Shown: positions 23,088 to 33,490 of the stretch, piece after piece | Position numbering within the stretch: the stretch's first letter is position 1 | Layout: every line of letters begins with the position of its first letter | Assembly (NCBI GenBank): GCA_049999725.1 | Contig: JBNGIS010030165.1 | Location: forward strand, 1-42,346 | Reading direction: 5' to 3' | From: Haplomitrium mnioides | Lineage: Eukaryota > Marchantiophyta > Haplomitriopsida > Calobryales | Length of the DNA: 42,346 nucleotides | Translations under genes and position numbers: made by a program | The notes under the pieces: model-generated | Databases searched by the model: none | The model's input: only the letters and a program-made list of their open reading frames with translations | What the model was told of the DNA's origin: nothing

Positions 23088-23250
23088 CCTTCTTTGTTTT
23101 TCAATTACATCCAAAATTTCCTCTCATCCTTTCATATTTACACTTGTTTTGCCCAAAACTGAAGCTTTCCCATTTTCTTCTCACTCCACCATGCACAAGA
23201 GAACTCCTTCAAGTTGTTTCTGACCTTCCATTAGGAACTTTGCTCTCACA
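20180..23250 (-). repeat. 5' LTR of B1 (3071 bp)
   Basis: It runs from TGCCGTAGCGCAAC to GCTCTCACA and matches the other B LTRs. It contains the stem-loop at 21379-21411 and a long AT microsatellite (23036-23085) absent from its partner. A TATA-like ACTATATAAG lies near 22868. No gene. Confidence 0.93.
23036..23085. repeat. (AT)n microsatellite
   Basis: A pure AT run of 22 units spans 23041-23084 with short impure edges. It sits inside the 5' LTR of B1 and replaces a short stretch present in the partner LTR near 18470, so it expanded after insertion. Confidence 0.97.
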
Positions 23251-23632
23251 TAAGGCCACCACTTCTTCGTGCCCCTGGATGGACCTAGTTCAATGCATCG
23301 GCAACTATCCTCCAATATACTTTAGTTGGCTTCTGAGCAAGTTGTCCACCAACAAACACTAGATAGAAATAGATATGGGCTGGCTGGCCCTCAACACCTA
23401 GATTAATTTTACCAAAAATATATATGTTTTGTCTTTACTAAAATAGAAATCAACTTCCTCATAACTCAGCCTTCTCTCCTTGGTCATCTATCTCAACATT
23501 TCCTCTTATCTTTAAGCTTTTACAATTATTATACACAAACTTGAAAATTTACCATTTTGTTCTTACTTCACCACGCCGAAAAGAACTCTTTCAAGCTGTA
23601 TCTGACCTTTTGTCAAGAACTATGTTGTCACA
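23251..23632 (-). repeat. 3' LTR of B2, right part
   Basis: The first five bases TAAGG are the second copy of the B1 target duplication. The sequence then continues GCCACCACTTCTTCGTGCCC, matching 25797-25820 in the other LTR of B2, and ends GTTGTCACA at 23632. Confidence 0.92.
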
Positions 23633-23859
23633 TAGCCCCCTTCTCAATCGCGCAGAATCCTCGCAAGCAATCACAAATGATATCATTTCACTCGTGAACC
23701 GTTCACTATTGTTTCCAACACTTCTCCCATTAAAGTCTTTAACTCCAGCAATCCATTATCATAAGCGTTTGATACTACATAAGGTCCTATCCATCTTACA
23801 TGAAGTTTCCTTGGGAACCAAAAATAATGACTATCATACAGAAGCACCAGATCCCCTTC
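23633..23859 (-). pseudogene. Integrase C-terminal scrap of B2
   Basis: After the polypurine tract (23633-23648) the minus strand encodes EGDLVLLYDSHYFWFPRKLH and WIGPYVVSNAYDNG, the GPY/F-like end of integrase, aligned with 18730-18955. At about 23860 it jumps into the middle of a B LTR. The deletion removed all other internal genes and the inner 1.18 kb of the 5' LTR. Confidence 0.85.
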
Positions 23860-26163
23860 ACTAATTTACAGTAACTTTGCTTGCAATAAGAACTAATTAC
23901 TTACAAATGTTCTTATACTAATTTTCAAACTTTCACTAACTCTTTATTTCCTCCTTTTCAATTTTCAAACTTTTCCAATTCCACCGAGCATCCGTTTGGA
24001 CCTTTCAAACTTTCGACTCGACTTCCATAATCAGCATCCAAACCACGATAAGTCGTTGCTTTGCCCTTCATACTTTGCTTCGTAGTTGTTCTTCCACAAC
24101 AATCCTCACTTCAGCGCAAAATGTTGATAAGTCACCTTTTTGCTGACACTTCGCTTAATCGCTGTTTCGCTTTCACAATCCGTCAGATACCTAACACCAG
24201 ATCTCCACTCAAAACCCTTTTCACTGTGGTTCCCCACAACGAATACACACATGGACTCACATCGTACACCTCTTGACTCCACTTTGGACTTACAACGGAT
24301 CCAGCTCAACTGAGGCACCCCACTTCGGAGGATTTGCTTCCGACACCTTCTTTGGACTCACAGACTTTCATTCTAATCCGTTTTATGGAGAATATCTCCA
24401 TTCTTTCCTGCGAATCCGCGCAGAAGAGTCTTGTTGTAGCTGCTTGTTTGCAATTGATTTCCTTACCTTTCACAAGAATGTGCTTTCACAACATTCACTC
24501 GTCATAAACATTTGCTTGATGCAGCTAATCGATTTCCAACTCGCAGGTATCCTCCTTTGATTCGCTGAGCTCCTTTCCAAACATTCCACATTAATTCATT
24601 TGCAGAGCTTCTTTGATTCTTTAGAGGTCAATTCACCAGATATCTTCGTTCTTCTCATTTTACTTCAGCGCAGAATGGGTCGCTTGATGCAGGTTTCATC
24701 TTGCAGCTCTGATCATCGCAAATGATCCTTCTTCGATTTGTAAAGGTGCTTCTTCACATTCGATTCTTGACAGAGGAGTTCTTCATTCCAACATTTCTCC
24801 ATAGCAAATCGATTCTCACATAGGCCAATTTCTTCCTCAACGCAAGATGAATTTTGCCACTTAGGGGAAGAATCAAGCAACATTCATCGTATTCTCATTT
24901 GTTCATCATTAGAGAGCTCCACATAGCAGGAACGCTCTTCTCAAAGAAAATCTCTGAACATTTCCTCTCAAGACATTTTCTTTGTAGGTTTATTCCTTAT
25001 AATTTATCACACCATTCAATTTCTTCCGAGGGACCTTCAACGCAGGTCAATCCTACCTTCGATTTAGAGCAAGCCTCCTTACCTCCACAGCAATGATTCT
25101 TCCCATCAACTGTTTTGCAGCACTTTTTCGTCACAGATCCATTATTCACACTAACCGCTACGATCGCTCGATATAACAACAATACATGGGCTCATTTAAA
25201 ATCAACTCCCCGAGTAAATTTTCCTCACATCAACTGTAGCTCCTTCCTGCATTGAGGATTTGCACAACGCCTTCTTCTTTGAATTCCTCATAACAACATG
25301 GACCCTTTACAATATTCAGTTCTTGATGATGAACGGGGTCTTCCTCTTCGCAACAGATCACCTTTCTCGCAAGTGGTCGATTTCTTCTGAGGGAACTTCG
25401 TTCCTTATAGGACCATCTCTTGTTCACCAGGCTTCCTTTCACATGAGGTCCATTGTCGTAGCTGGCCTTCTGAACATTTGTCGCAGCTAATCAATTTCTC
25501 GTAAGGCCATTCCTTTAGAGAAAATTGATTCTTCAACATGTTTTATTCCTTGATTCGTGATGAAATGCTACAATTTCTTCAAGTCTATACAGCAGAGCAC
25601 TTCACATATCTTCATCAACACGGATTATCGACCTTGATCCAAACAACCCGTGCTCTCCTCCATGAATGCTTCGTAACAAGTGGCCTTCCCAAGTACCTCC
25701 AAATATCTCATAAGTGCATCCCACTAACTTAGGAGTAATATAAAACGATTCACCACTTTCCTCCTTTCGAGAGGCAGTCCCTTATGGGGTGTAAGGCCAC
25801 CGCTTCTTCGTGCCCCTGGACGGATCTAGTTCGGGGCATTGTCAACTATCCTCCAATATACTTCTGCTAGCTTATGAGCAAGCTGTCCACCAACAAACAC
25901 TAGACAGGGGTTGGCTGGCCCTCAACACCTAGATTAGTTTTACCAAAAATATATATTTTTTGTCTTACTTGAAAAAGAAATCAACTTCCTCATAACTCAG
26001 CCTTTTCTCCTTGGCCATTTATCTCAACATTTCCTCTTATCCTTAAACTTTTACAACTATTATACACAAATTTGAAACTTCACCATTTCCTTCTTACTCC
26101 ACCACGCTAAAAAAAACTATTTCAAGTTGTTTCTGACCTTCTATCAGGAAGGATGCTCTCACA
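23860..26163 (-). repeat. 5' LTR of B2, truncated
   Basis: It aligns with 14208-16151 plus 23256-23632 of its partner and ends GGATGCTCTCACA. The first 1.18 kb (inner end) is missing. It holds the stem-loop at 23885-23916. No gene. Confidence 0.9.
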
Positions 26164-26168
26164 CTACT

Positions 26169-26690
26169 CATACAGAATGGCACCCACCGTTTTTGCATCA
26201 TCCTTCTAGGTGCCTTTGGCTTCCACCCATTTTGTGGCATAATTCTTGGCTAGCAGAATGTACCTATTGCCCTTGCGGATGGATGGTGCAATCCGACCAA
26301 TGAAATCGATTCCCCATTTTGCAAAGAGTGCCAAAGGGATAATTAGGACCAAGGGGTGACGCTGGTTAGTTGTTGGCCTTGCCGTCCTCAGGCAAGCGTC
26401 ATATCCCTTCACCCAAAAGTGCACATCCTTGTGCAGCGTCGGCCACCAATACCCTACATCCAAAATTTTTCTTATTGTGACATCCACTGCGAAATGGCTC
26501 ACCACCTTCTCTCAGTGCAAGGTCTGCATCACCACCGTGGATTGGTCCCACTCGAGGCATCTTCTAATCATCCTATCATAGCCCCACTTATGCAACACTT
26601 CTTTTATGAAAAGGTATGTTTTCATTCTTTGGAAGAACACTACATCTTCCTCTCTGCTGCTACTCTTCTGAATTTGGCCTGAAAGGAGGA
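26169..26690 (-). pseudogene. Integrase N-terminal part of C1 (Ty3/gypsy)
   Basis: The minus strand encodes a HHCC zinc finger followed by the core: VSHFAVDVTIRKILDVGYWW, LHKDVHFWVKGYDACLR, then FAKWGIDFIGRIAPS with the first catalytic aspartate, and NYATKWVEAKGT. The third zinc ligand is Tyr (G-Y-D-A-C) where C2 has Cys (R-C-D-A-C). The upstream HG part is damaged. The frame breaks at the stop after EAKGT, then B2 interrupts it. The remaining half is at 12247-13028. Confidence 0.88.
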
Positions 26691-27060
26691 ATTCTACTAT
26701 GGTGGCATAATTCGTGGGCTTCCCAGCTCTGACCTAGAATAGATCCTCATCCTAGAAAGCATCATTTACCTCCTCTTGGTTGATTGGTCTCTGAAGGCAA
26801 ACACCCCCCATTCCGTGGTGAATGCCGTCTTTAACTGATCCGCCTCCCGGATCCAGATCTTGTTGTATCTTGAATATTCATCCAAGAAGCTATAGACTTC
26901 TTGTGCTACGACCAAATCTAGCACCCCATATGTGAATGGTAACGGGTAGTGGTCTTTTTTTGTGGCCTCACTAAGCTTTCGGAAATCCTTGCATACTCGC
27001 ATCTTCCGTTCTCCATCTTGGCAGACCTTCTTCGACACCACCACCCGTAGGGACACCTAT
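26691..27060 (-). pseudogene. Reverse transcriptase fragment of C1
   Basis: The minus strand reads RVVVSKKVCQDGERKMRVCK, DFRKLSEATKKDHYPLPFT, VYSFLDEYSRYNKIWIREAD and KTAFTTEWGVFAF: the fingers and first palm part of a Ty3/gypsy RT. At about 26784 it jumps to the sequence before the integrase zinc finger. About 0.88 kb present in C2 (35425-36311) is missing, including the catalytic x-DD motif and all RNase H. It cannot make an active enzyme. Confidence 0.88.
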
Positions 27061-27828
27061 TCACTGTTTAAAACCGGGTAGATGAAATCTACCTCTAACA
27101 ATTTGTCGATCTCCTCCTTCACTAGCAGGGAGAATCGGGGGTTTATCCAGTATCGGCGTTGCCTTATAGGGATTGGTGCGGGTTCCAAGTCAATTCTATG
27201 TTCCCCCAATTCCATCGAGACTCCCTTTCACATCCACATGACTCCAAGCAAAGTCATCGCTGAAATTTGTGAGAAGATAGGTGATGGCTTGCTCCACTTC
27301 TTCGGGTAATTCAGAGCATACGTGGAATTTCCGTCCCTCTTGGACAGCCAATTGTTTGTGTTGTGGTTCTTGCACTACCCCCACCTCGTTCCTCCATTGT
27401 GCACTGCCTTCTTGCACCAGAGCGGCCACTCTCAACCCCCCCTCCACCCAAGAAGACTCTTCGGACTTTTTTGGCTCTTCCCCTTGCATCCGATGAGACA
27501 CTTTAGACCTCTACTTTCTTCTGGCCTTAGTGTCCTCATCCCCTACAAGATCTTTGGTGGATCCTCTTAGACTTTGGTATATCTCCGTGCACTCAACCAG
27601 CTCGATCTAGTAAATTGACACCACTTCTTCTCTTGACAGATCCTCTTCCGTAGCCTCACTGTCCATCTGGACCCAGTAGTGGTACTCTGATTCCTCCTCC
27701 CTTTTGGACCACTCACTATCATACTCCTCTTCCACCTGCATCTCTCCTAAGTGTGGAACGGGTCCATAGTGCACCACTGTCTTCTCATGACCAAACACCA
27801 AGGTTGAATTTCCCCAATTGTGCAAAAC
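27061..27828 (-). pseudogene. Protease-RT linker of C1
   Basis: The minus strand encodes acidic, low-complexity protein: SEESSWVEGGLRVAALVQEG, ELPEEVEQAITYLLTNFSDD and FAWSHVDVKG (the usual entry to RT) on 27501-27196, and YDSEWSKREEESEYHYWVQM on 27825-27607. The same linker is present in C2 at 36737-37170. Frameshifts separate the pieces. Confidence 0.65.
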
Positions 27829-28095
27829 TCAGGCTCCATACAGCCAAGGTCTTCCAATTAGCAATGGGTAGGGAGATGCTTTGGCTGGCCACATGGCAGG
27901 GTAATTCAATTTGAATTCATTGGCTCCAATAAAGGTGGGCACTCGAAGTAGGGAGCCTAACGGTTTCACCCGGGAACCATCTGCCAACCTCATGATCTTG
28001 GCAATGGGTTGGAATTCTATGAATCCCAATTTGTATGCGGTCTCCCTCACTATAATGTTAACCCCTGCCCCTCCCTCTACATGCACTAGCGACAA
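27829..28095 (-). pseudogene. Retropepsin-like protease domain of C1
   Basis: The minus frame reads LVHVEGGAGVNIIVRETAYK, LGFIEFQPIAKIMRLADGSR, VKPLGSLLRVPTF and YPLLIGRPWLYGA. This is the clan AA aspartic protease that cuts the polyprotein. The active-site triplet, normally D-S/T/G-G, reads E-G-G, so the catalytic aspartate seems lost. The end motif LLIGRPWLYGA is intact. Confidence 0.78.
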
Positions 28096-28560
28096 CGTGC
28101 ACCTCTCTATGTGAATGTCAATCTACGGGGCCCCCTTGTCCTCGCATACCAATCGCAGGTCCGCTTGAGCTCCCACTTGGGGCAGCCTCCTCCTCCTCTT
28201 TGCTCTCATTAAATATTCCTTGAGTTGTCGTCTATATAAGGGGCTATCCTTGATCAATTGGCCCACTATGGCTGTGATTGGGCAATCTCTCACGTTCACC
28301 TAGATGCTGTAAGGGACTGGCTTTACTCTGCCTTCTAGGGCTATAATCTTCGCCCGTGCTTCTTTTACCTTCACTTGTTGTTTTCGGACCATCTTCAGGA
28401 TCTCGATCAGTGCCTGCTCCTCTTCCAACACCTCTAGAGCCTCTAGGTGCTTCCTCACATGGTCTTGTTGTTTGGGATAGAATGACTTTGGATTGTCACA
28501 TTGGTAATCTGTTACTCCCCTCCTTCAAGCTATAACCTTCACCAGTACCACTTGGAAGGC
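28096..28560 (-). pseudogene. Gag-protease linker of C1
   Basis: The minus strand, through several frames, gives charged helices (LEALEVLEEEQALIEILKMV, RKQQVKVKEARAKIIALEG), then DCPITAIVGQLIKDSPLYRR, AKRRRRLPQVG and IDIHIERCTLSLVHV leading into protease. It is consistent with the end of Gag and the entry to protease. No zinc knuckle is visible here. Its right edge meets the leader module, implying the capsid part is deleted. Confidence 0.55.
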
Positions 28561-29696
28561 AAGGGAGGACAAAAAAAGGGAAATAGGTTCTTTTGTGAGA
28601 TGGCCCCGTGCAAGTTATCTCTTTGAGGCTTTAAGAAATTCTTCTTCTCCTTACAAGCCCTTTCACGGATCAACAATCACCCCAACAACACTTCTGCCCA
28701 TTCACACTCAATGCCAACTTATACATACACATGGTCCAAGGTACTCCTATGGTAATTTGCAATATGATTCAGGGGCCCCTAATCTGGACCCAACCACCTT
28801 GTATATAGGGAGCAGAATACAATACCCCAAGTATCACAAAACAATGTCAAAGGACCTTACTCCCCTTTTGCAGGGCTATCCCAGAGTCTGAACAAATGGA
28901 ATACTTGTATGCTCCTAGTCCTAAATGTTTCTTATAGAATACAAACAGAATTCAAATTTAACTAATACACTTATACACAAATACATACACACATGCATTA
29001 CACTTCACCAAAGTTGTATACCTTACAGAACCACAGAGGCTTGCCTCCTCAACAGACTCCTCCTTTCCTCAACCCACAATCTCAATCTTCCTCCCATCTG
29101 CCATGCTAACACTTCTTCGAGATAGTTTCTTAACTTCCCTCGCGAGAAGCCTTGAATTTACTTCATCATGCTCGAAAGAGGATTTCTTTAACTTCCACCT
29201 CTAGAAGATAGTCCTCTCGACTGCTGGCTACACACTCCACCTCTAAACCTTGAATAGATCTTCTCCGCAGTGTGTGGGCACTAACGTAACCACTCCTTTC
29301 TTGGCTCCACTTGAAAGATTAATCCAGAGCGCACTATGAGCGTTTATGGGTTTAATGCTCTTACATAGATGATGTTGAGACGACTCCAAGATTCCCCTTG
29401 GCAGCCTCTCCCAAATTTCAGACAAATAAGATCCCCTTCAATTTCCCATATCGATTCACCTCCACTACTAGTCCACCCGTAGGGATGAGTTCACCTGGAT
29501 CGCCCGAGCCTCTAAAGCTCTCCGCCTAGCAATTCTCAACACCCCCTAGTCCACCTCCACCTCTGCTAGCCCCCTGCACAAGTCCACTTGACTCATGTAA
29601 ATCTTCAATGGGATCCTTTCTTCCTTACCTTCTTCCGCCTTCCTGTCCCGAGATTGCTTGCGCATCTCTATTTTGCATGCACACCAACCCCTTCAA
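28561..29696 (-). other. Leader module of C1
   Basis: It is collinear with 6131-7294. Landmarks: GAGATGGCCCCG near 28597, CTTCCACCTCTAGAAGATAG near 29192 and CAGTGTGTGGGCACTA near 29268. It ends CACCAACCCCTTCAA against LTR c3 at 29697. The leader frame is broken here. No other gene is visible. Confidence 0.65.
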
Positions 29697-30407
29697 TGTC
29701 GCAGCACGTTGATCTATACCCCCTACGCTTCTACCTCTACGTGTCTGCTTCATTTGAAAAGGTCTTTTTTCCCGTTGGCCTTGAGCTCTAGATGTGGCGA
29801 CACCTGTCTCTGCCTATTTGCAGAATGGTCCAAGTACAACGGTCAGTTCCAAGGTTTCAGGAGTCCAGTCCAAAGTTTTTCGAGAATTGGAAGTCCGAAG
29901 AATCCCGCAGAACCGAGTCAGCTATTGACTTTTCTTTTGGAGCCTCCATCTTACTTCATCTTCAACATGGAAGTTTGACCGCTATGAGAGCATAGTTCCT
30001 AACAAAAGGTTAGAAATTGCTTGAAGAAGTCCTTTTTGCACATTGGAGTGAGAAGGAAGTAGTAAAGCTTCAGTTTTGAGTGAAAAGCTGTAAAATGTAA
30101 AGATCTGAAGACATTTTGGTATAAAGTGGAAAAGGAGAGAAGGCTGATCTATAAGGAAGTGATTTATTCTTGTGAAGGAAAAAAAAATTTGTAAAACTAA
30201 TCTAAGTGTTCAGGGCGAGTTAGCCCCTACCTACCTATCTATCTATTTCTGTTTTATGTGTTGATGGACAGCATACCCAATAGCCAGTGGAATTATGTCG
30301 AAGGATGGAAGCCGGTGCCTTGAACTAGGTCCGTCTAGGGGCAGAGAAGTTAAGCAATGGCCTTACAACTTTGTGAGGCTGTCTCTCGAAAAGAGGTAAG
30401 TGTAAAT

Positions 30408-30420
30408 TGCTTATATAGTG
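30408..30420 (+). promoter_or_regulatory. TATA-box-like word in B LTR
   Basis: TGCTTATATAGTG lies about 430 bases from the LTR start. An equivalent A/T word is present at the same place in other B LTRs on the minus strand (near 9955, 16090, 18348, 22868). Its conserved position suggests the core promoter of the element. Confidence 0.5.
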
Positions 30421-31766
30421 CTTCTAAGTTATGACATAAGACTTATGGGATAAAATACAGCTAGGGGGTTTGACGAGCTCACGCATGAAGGATGATCGGT
30501 TGATGTGTGAAGGAAGAGATGATTTGCAAAGCACCGATAATCTGGTATGGAATGGGAGCTCTACGATTAAAAGGGTAGGATTGATCTGTGTTGAAGGCCT
30601 CTGAAGAAATCGAATGTTGTGATAAAATTTAAGGAATAAAACTATGAAGCGAATTCTTGAGAGGGAGTGTTCAACGAATTGTTCAAGAAGACTGTCCTGT
30701 TGACGGAGTTCTCTGATGACAAATGAAAGGATGTTACAATGAAGGTTGCTTAATTCTTTCATTGAGCGATGAAATCCATGTGGAGAAGAGGTAGGAATTG
30801 GCTGTGTGAGAACTGAATTTTTGCAGATAAACGTTGGGATTGAGGAATTGACTATGAATCAATTTGGAGTGAAGAAGGGATTGAATGTGGTGATGATTTT
30901 TTGGGATGAAGCCGGTGTTGAAGTAAGTGTAAAGAAAGAGGTTCGCAGAAATATTCCTACAGAAAGTCATAGCCATAAGGGATAAATTGTATTGCAAAGG
31001 AATTGAAGTGAAAGAAGAGCGAGAAGGTTCGTATGAAGAAGATTCTTGGTGAAGAGAAGGCATGCGACGATCAAGAGCTGAAATGGAAATCTATGCACGA
31101 GAGCTTGATGCGGAAAGTTTTATCTGCAGAAAGGAAATTGAGCAGAAGTCAATCAGATTAGCAAGGAAGTGATCCGCGAAAAAATTCTGTTGTGCAAACT
31201 GTTTGAATCAGAAGGGATTAAAAGTTTAAAAGGAATTAGTACGATTTGGAGGTGAGCGGAAAGGAGATCCGAAAGGTCCATAGTTCGAAGAAGCTGTCGG
31301 AACCTTGCCTTCCATTGTGGGGTACCCAGATTAAGGGGGTTACGATCCGTCTTCCATTGTGAGATACCCCGATTAAGGGGGCTCCGATGAGTGTCCATGT
31401 GAGGATCCGAAGTGGAGATCCCCAAGTAAGTTGGTTTTGTGTGAGATTCCGAAGTGGGGATCCTCGACTAGGAAGGGTCCGTTCCGAAGTGTTCGATAGA
31501 AGTATAATTGGCAAAATAGTGACTAAACAAAGCGATGATGGATGAAACAATGACTTGTCGATGTTTTGCACGATCAAGATTGTTTTGAAAAGGCGAGCGA
31601 GGAGAGAAGTTTGAAGTTCGAAGCAGTGATTTATCGTGGTTTCAATGTGGAAGACAAATAGAAAGTTCAAAAGTTCAAAATGGCAAAACAGCTATTTGGC
31701 AGAAGTCGAAAAGTTAGAAATTGAAAGGGAGATGAAGTGAGTAGTTAGTGAAAGTTTGAAAATTAG

Positions 31767-31799
31767 CATAAGAACAATTGTTAGTAATTAGTTCTTATG
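31767..31799 (+). other. Conserved stem-loop in B LTR
   Basis: CATAAGAAC, a 15-base loop and GTTCTTATG form perfect nine-base arms. Counterparts are at 8514-8544, 14235-14265, 16877-16909, 21379-21411 and 23885-23916. The arms stay paired over AAGAAC/GTTCTT in all six while the loop varies. Confidence 0.6.
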
Positions 31800-33089
31800 G
31801 CGAGCAGAGTTAGTTTAAGTTAGTAAAAGCGTGTTGTTTAATTTAAGAACACATTGTGAGTTGTTAGTTCTTATTGGAAACTTAGTGAGGGAAAGTACGT
31901 AGAGAAGTAAGTTAGTTTAATTTGGAACAGTTTGGACTGTTATTGTCAGTTGAGCAAGACATGGGGTACAAGCGTGTTGGCGAGTTCCTGTACTTTGGGT
32001 TGTCTCATTGTACATGTGTGCTTCAAGTAAAGTTTATGAGATTCTTGTTTGTGAGGTCCCCTGCTCATGGTTGTTGATTGCAGATTCAGAAGGAGCAGTT
32101 TGATGAAGGAATAAAGATTTGAAGTAAGATGTGGTTGGTGAATGTTTTGAAGGTTTGCAATTGAAGAAATCAGTCAGATTACATTAGAGAAGTGCATGTC
32201 AGGGGGTACCTCAGTGTGTTCTGTTGGTGGGCCTGGGTTTTGAGTTCCAGATTGTGATTTGTGAGAGGTTCAGTGGCAAATCAATTCTGCTTTAAGTTGA
32301 GTTGTGTTCTGTGTTTGTTAAATTCTTAAGGAGAGAACCTTTTGTGATTCTCCAATTAGTGGATACTGGTGGGTGGGTTGCAGTAGAGCAAGGAGTGCTC
32401 AGGATTGTGTGTGCCTAGGGAATAGGTAGGCATTTCACAAGCAAATAGAGTAGTGGGTGGTTGGAGGAACATCAAGTGGATGTGAGTTTAGGAGGGTCGT
32501 TCTATAGTTGAGTTCTCATCATCAAGCTTTGGGATATATTGGGTTGGAGTGGCGTGAGTATGTAGTATGAGGGAAGTGAGGTGAAGTAATGAAGGTAGGC
32601 ACTAGAGTGTTGGTTTGAGAGTTTCAAACAAGTTGGGTAACTACTTGCTTGGGAACTTCTCTAATACAGCTCAAGTTTAAAATCAACTTGTGCATCACCT
32701 TTCTTAGCCTAGAAATGTCAGTCATACGGTTTGAGTAATTCTTGGTTTTTGTTCTATTATAGTGAGTAGTGGAAGTGGTTTGTGTGTTTTGTTTTGTGGA
32801 GAAAAGGTGGTCAAACCTAGAGTTGAGAGAGATCCATCTCTGAATTGATAGAGTGCAGTTTCAGAACTCTATAAAGAACTTGGAAAGTTGGTAAAAATGA
32901 ATTAAAAGTAGATTTCTATATAGATCTTGCGTGGTTCGATCTCTGGTTGTTCTTTTTGGGCTGGAGTGCCACTGCTGTGCTATGACAGTTACCGCACTAA
33001 CTTGCATCCGTAGTTGACCATGAACCTAGGTCCAAAGAATCCAATAAATTGTTGAGTTCGAAGGATCTCTCGGACCTTTAGTTCTGAGG

Positions 33090-33490
33090 TTGACTTTCCT
33101 CTATTGCCGCCGTCCAATGCCGCTTCCAACAACGAAGGTGGACCGCTGTGCTAATTTGGGGTTCCAAAGTTGACCATAGGAGATTCTAGAATATTCCTCG
33201 GATAGGGAGTTCGAAAGAAACTGCGGAACCGCTGGGCCCGCAGTTGACTTGGTTCCGTAAGGCGCCGTCCGACGTCGCTTTCAATAGGGAAGTTGGACCG
33301 CCGCACTGACTAGGGGTTCCAAAGTTGACCACGGGAGATTCTAGAATATTCCTCAAATAGGGAGTCCGAAGGAAACCGTGGAACCTTTGGGACTGCAATT
33401 AACTTGGTTCCGTAGGGCGCCGTCTGACGCCACTTTTAACAGGGAAGATGTACCACCGTGCTAACTTGGGGTTTCAAAGATGACCAATGG
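33090..33490. repeat. 154-bp tandem repeat in LTR c3, right part
   Basis: Units begin at 33090, 33244 and 33399 (spacing 154 and 155) with TTGACTT or TTAACTT. A further unit, 29925-29982 plus 32996-33089, precedes them and is split by the solo LTR. Confidence 0.9.

Larger units (their letters stand above)
16152..23250 (-). mobile_element. Family B element B1, complete insertion with TAAGG target duplication
   Basis: Both LTRs are present: 16152-18729 (3' LTR) and 20180-23250 (5' LTR), with 1450 bases between. TAAGG is present at 16147-16151 and again at 23251-23255. The internal part has a primer-binding site, a gag, an integrase end and a polypurine tract in the right order for a minus-strand Ty3/gypsy element. 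Protease, RT, RNase H and most of integrase are absent, so it is non-autonomous. By eye the LTRs differ at about one base in ten over their first 230 bases, so the insertion is not recent. Confidence 0.93.
13029..26163 (-). mobile_element. Family B element B2, interrupted by B1
   Basis: B2 runs from TATCGTAGCATAGC to GATGCTCTCACA and is flanked by CTGCT (13024-13028) and CTACT (26164-26168), a 5-bp target duplication with one transition. Removing it joins ATCTGCT to CATACAG, as seen uninterrupted at 34800-34815 in C2. Its 3' LTR is 13029-16151 plus 23256-23632 (3.5 kb, split by B1). Its internal part is only 23633-23859. Its 5' LTR (23860-26163) lacks about 1.18 kb of its inner end together with the primer-binding site, gag and most of pol. 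Confidence 0.9.
29983..32990 (+). mobile_element. Solo LTR of family B (3.0 kb), plus orientation
   Basis: It starts TATGAGAGCATAGTTCC and ends GTGCTATGACA at 32987, followed by GTT. ACCGC lies on both sides (29978-29982 and 32991-32995), giving a perfect 5-bp duplication if the GTT belongs to the insert. No internal region is present. It is inserted in the middle of a 154-bp unit: 58 bases before plus 94 after gives 152. The sense strand is plus, opposite to the other B copies. Confidence 0.9.

Noticed and set aside
23251-26163. Second independent solo B LTR right of B1
   Set aside because: The TAAGG duplication and the PPT at 23633 show that 23251-23632 and 23860-26163 are parts of the interrupted element B2.
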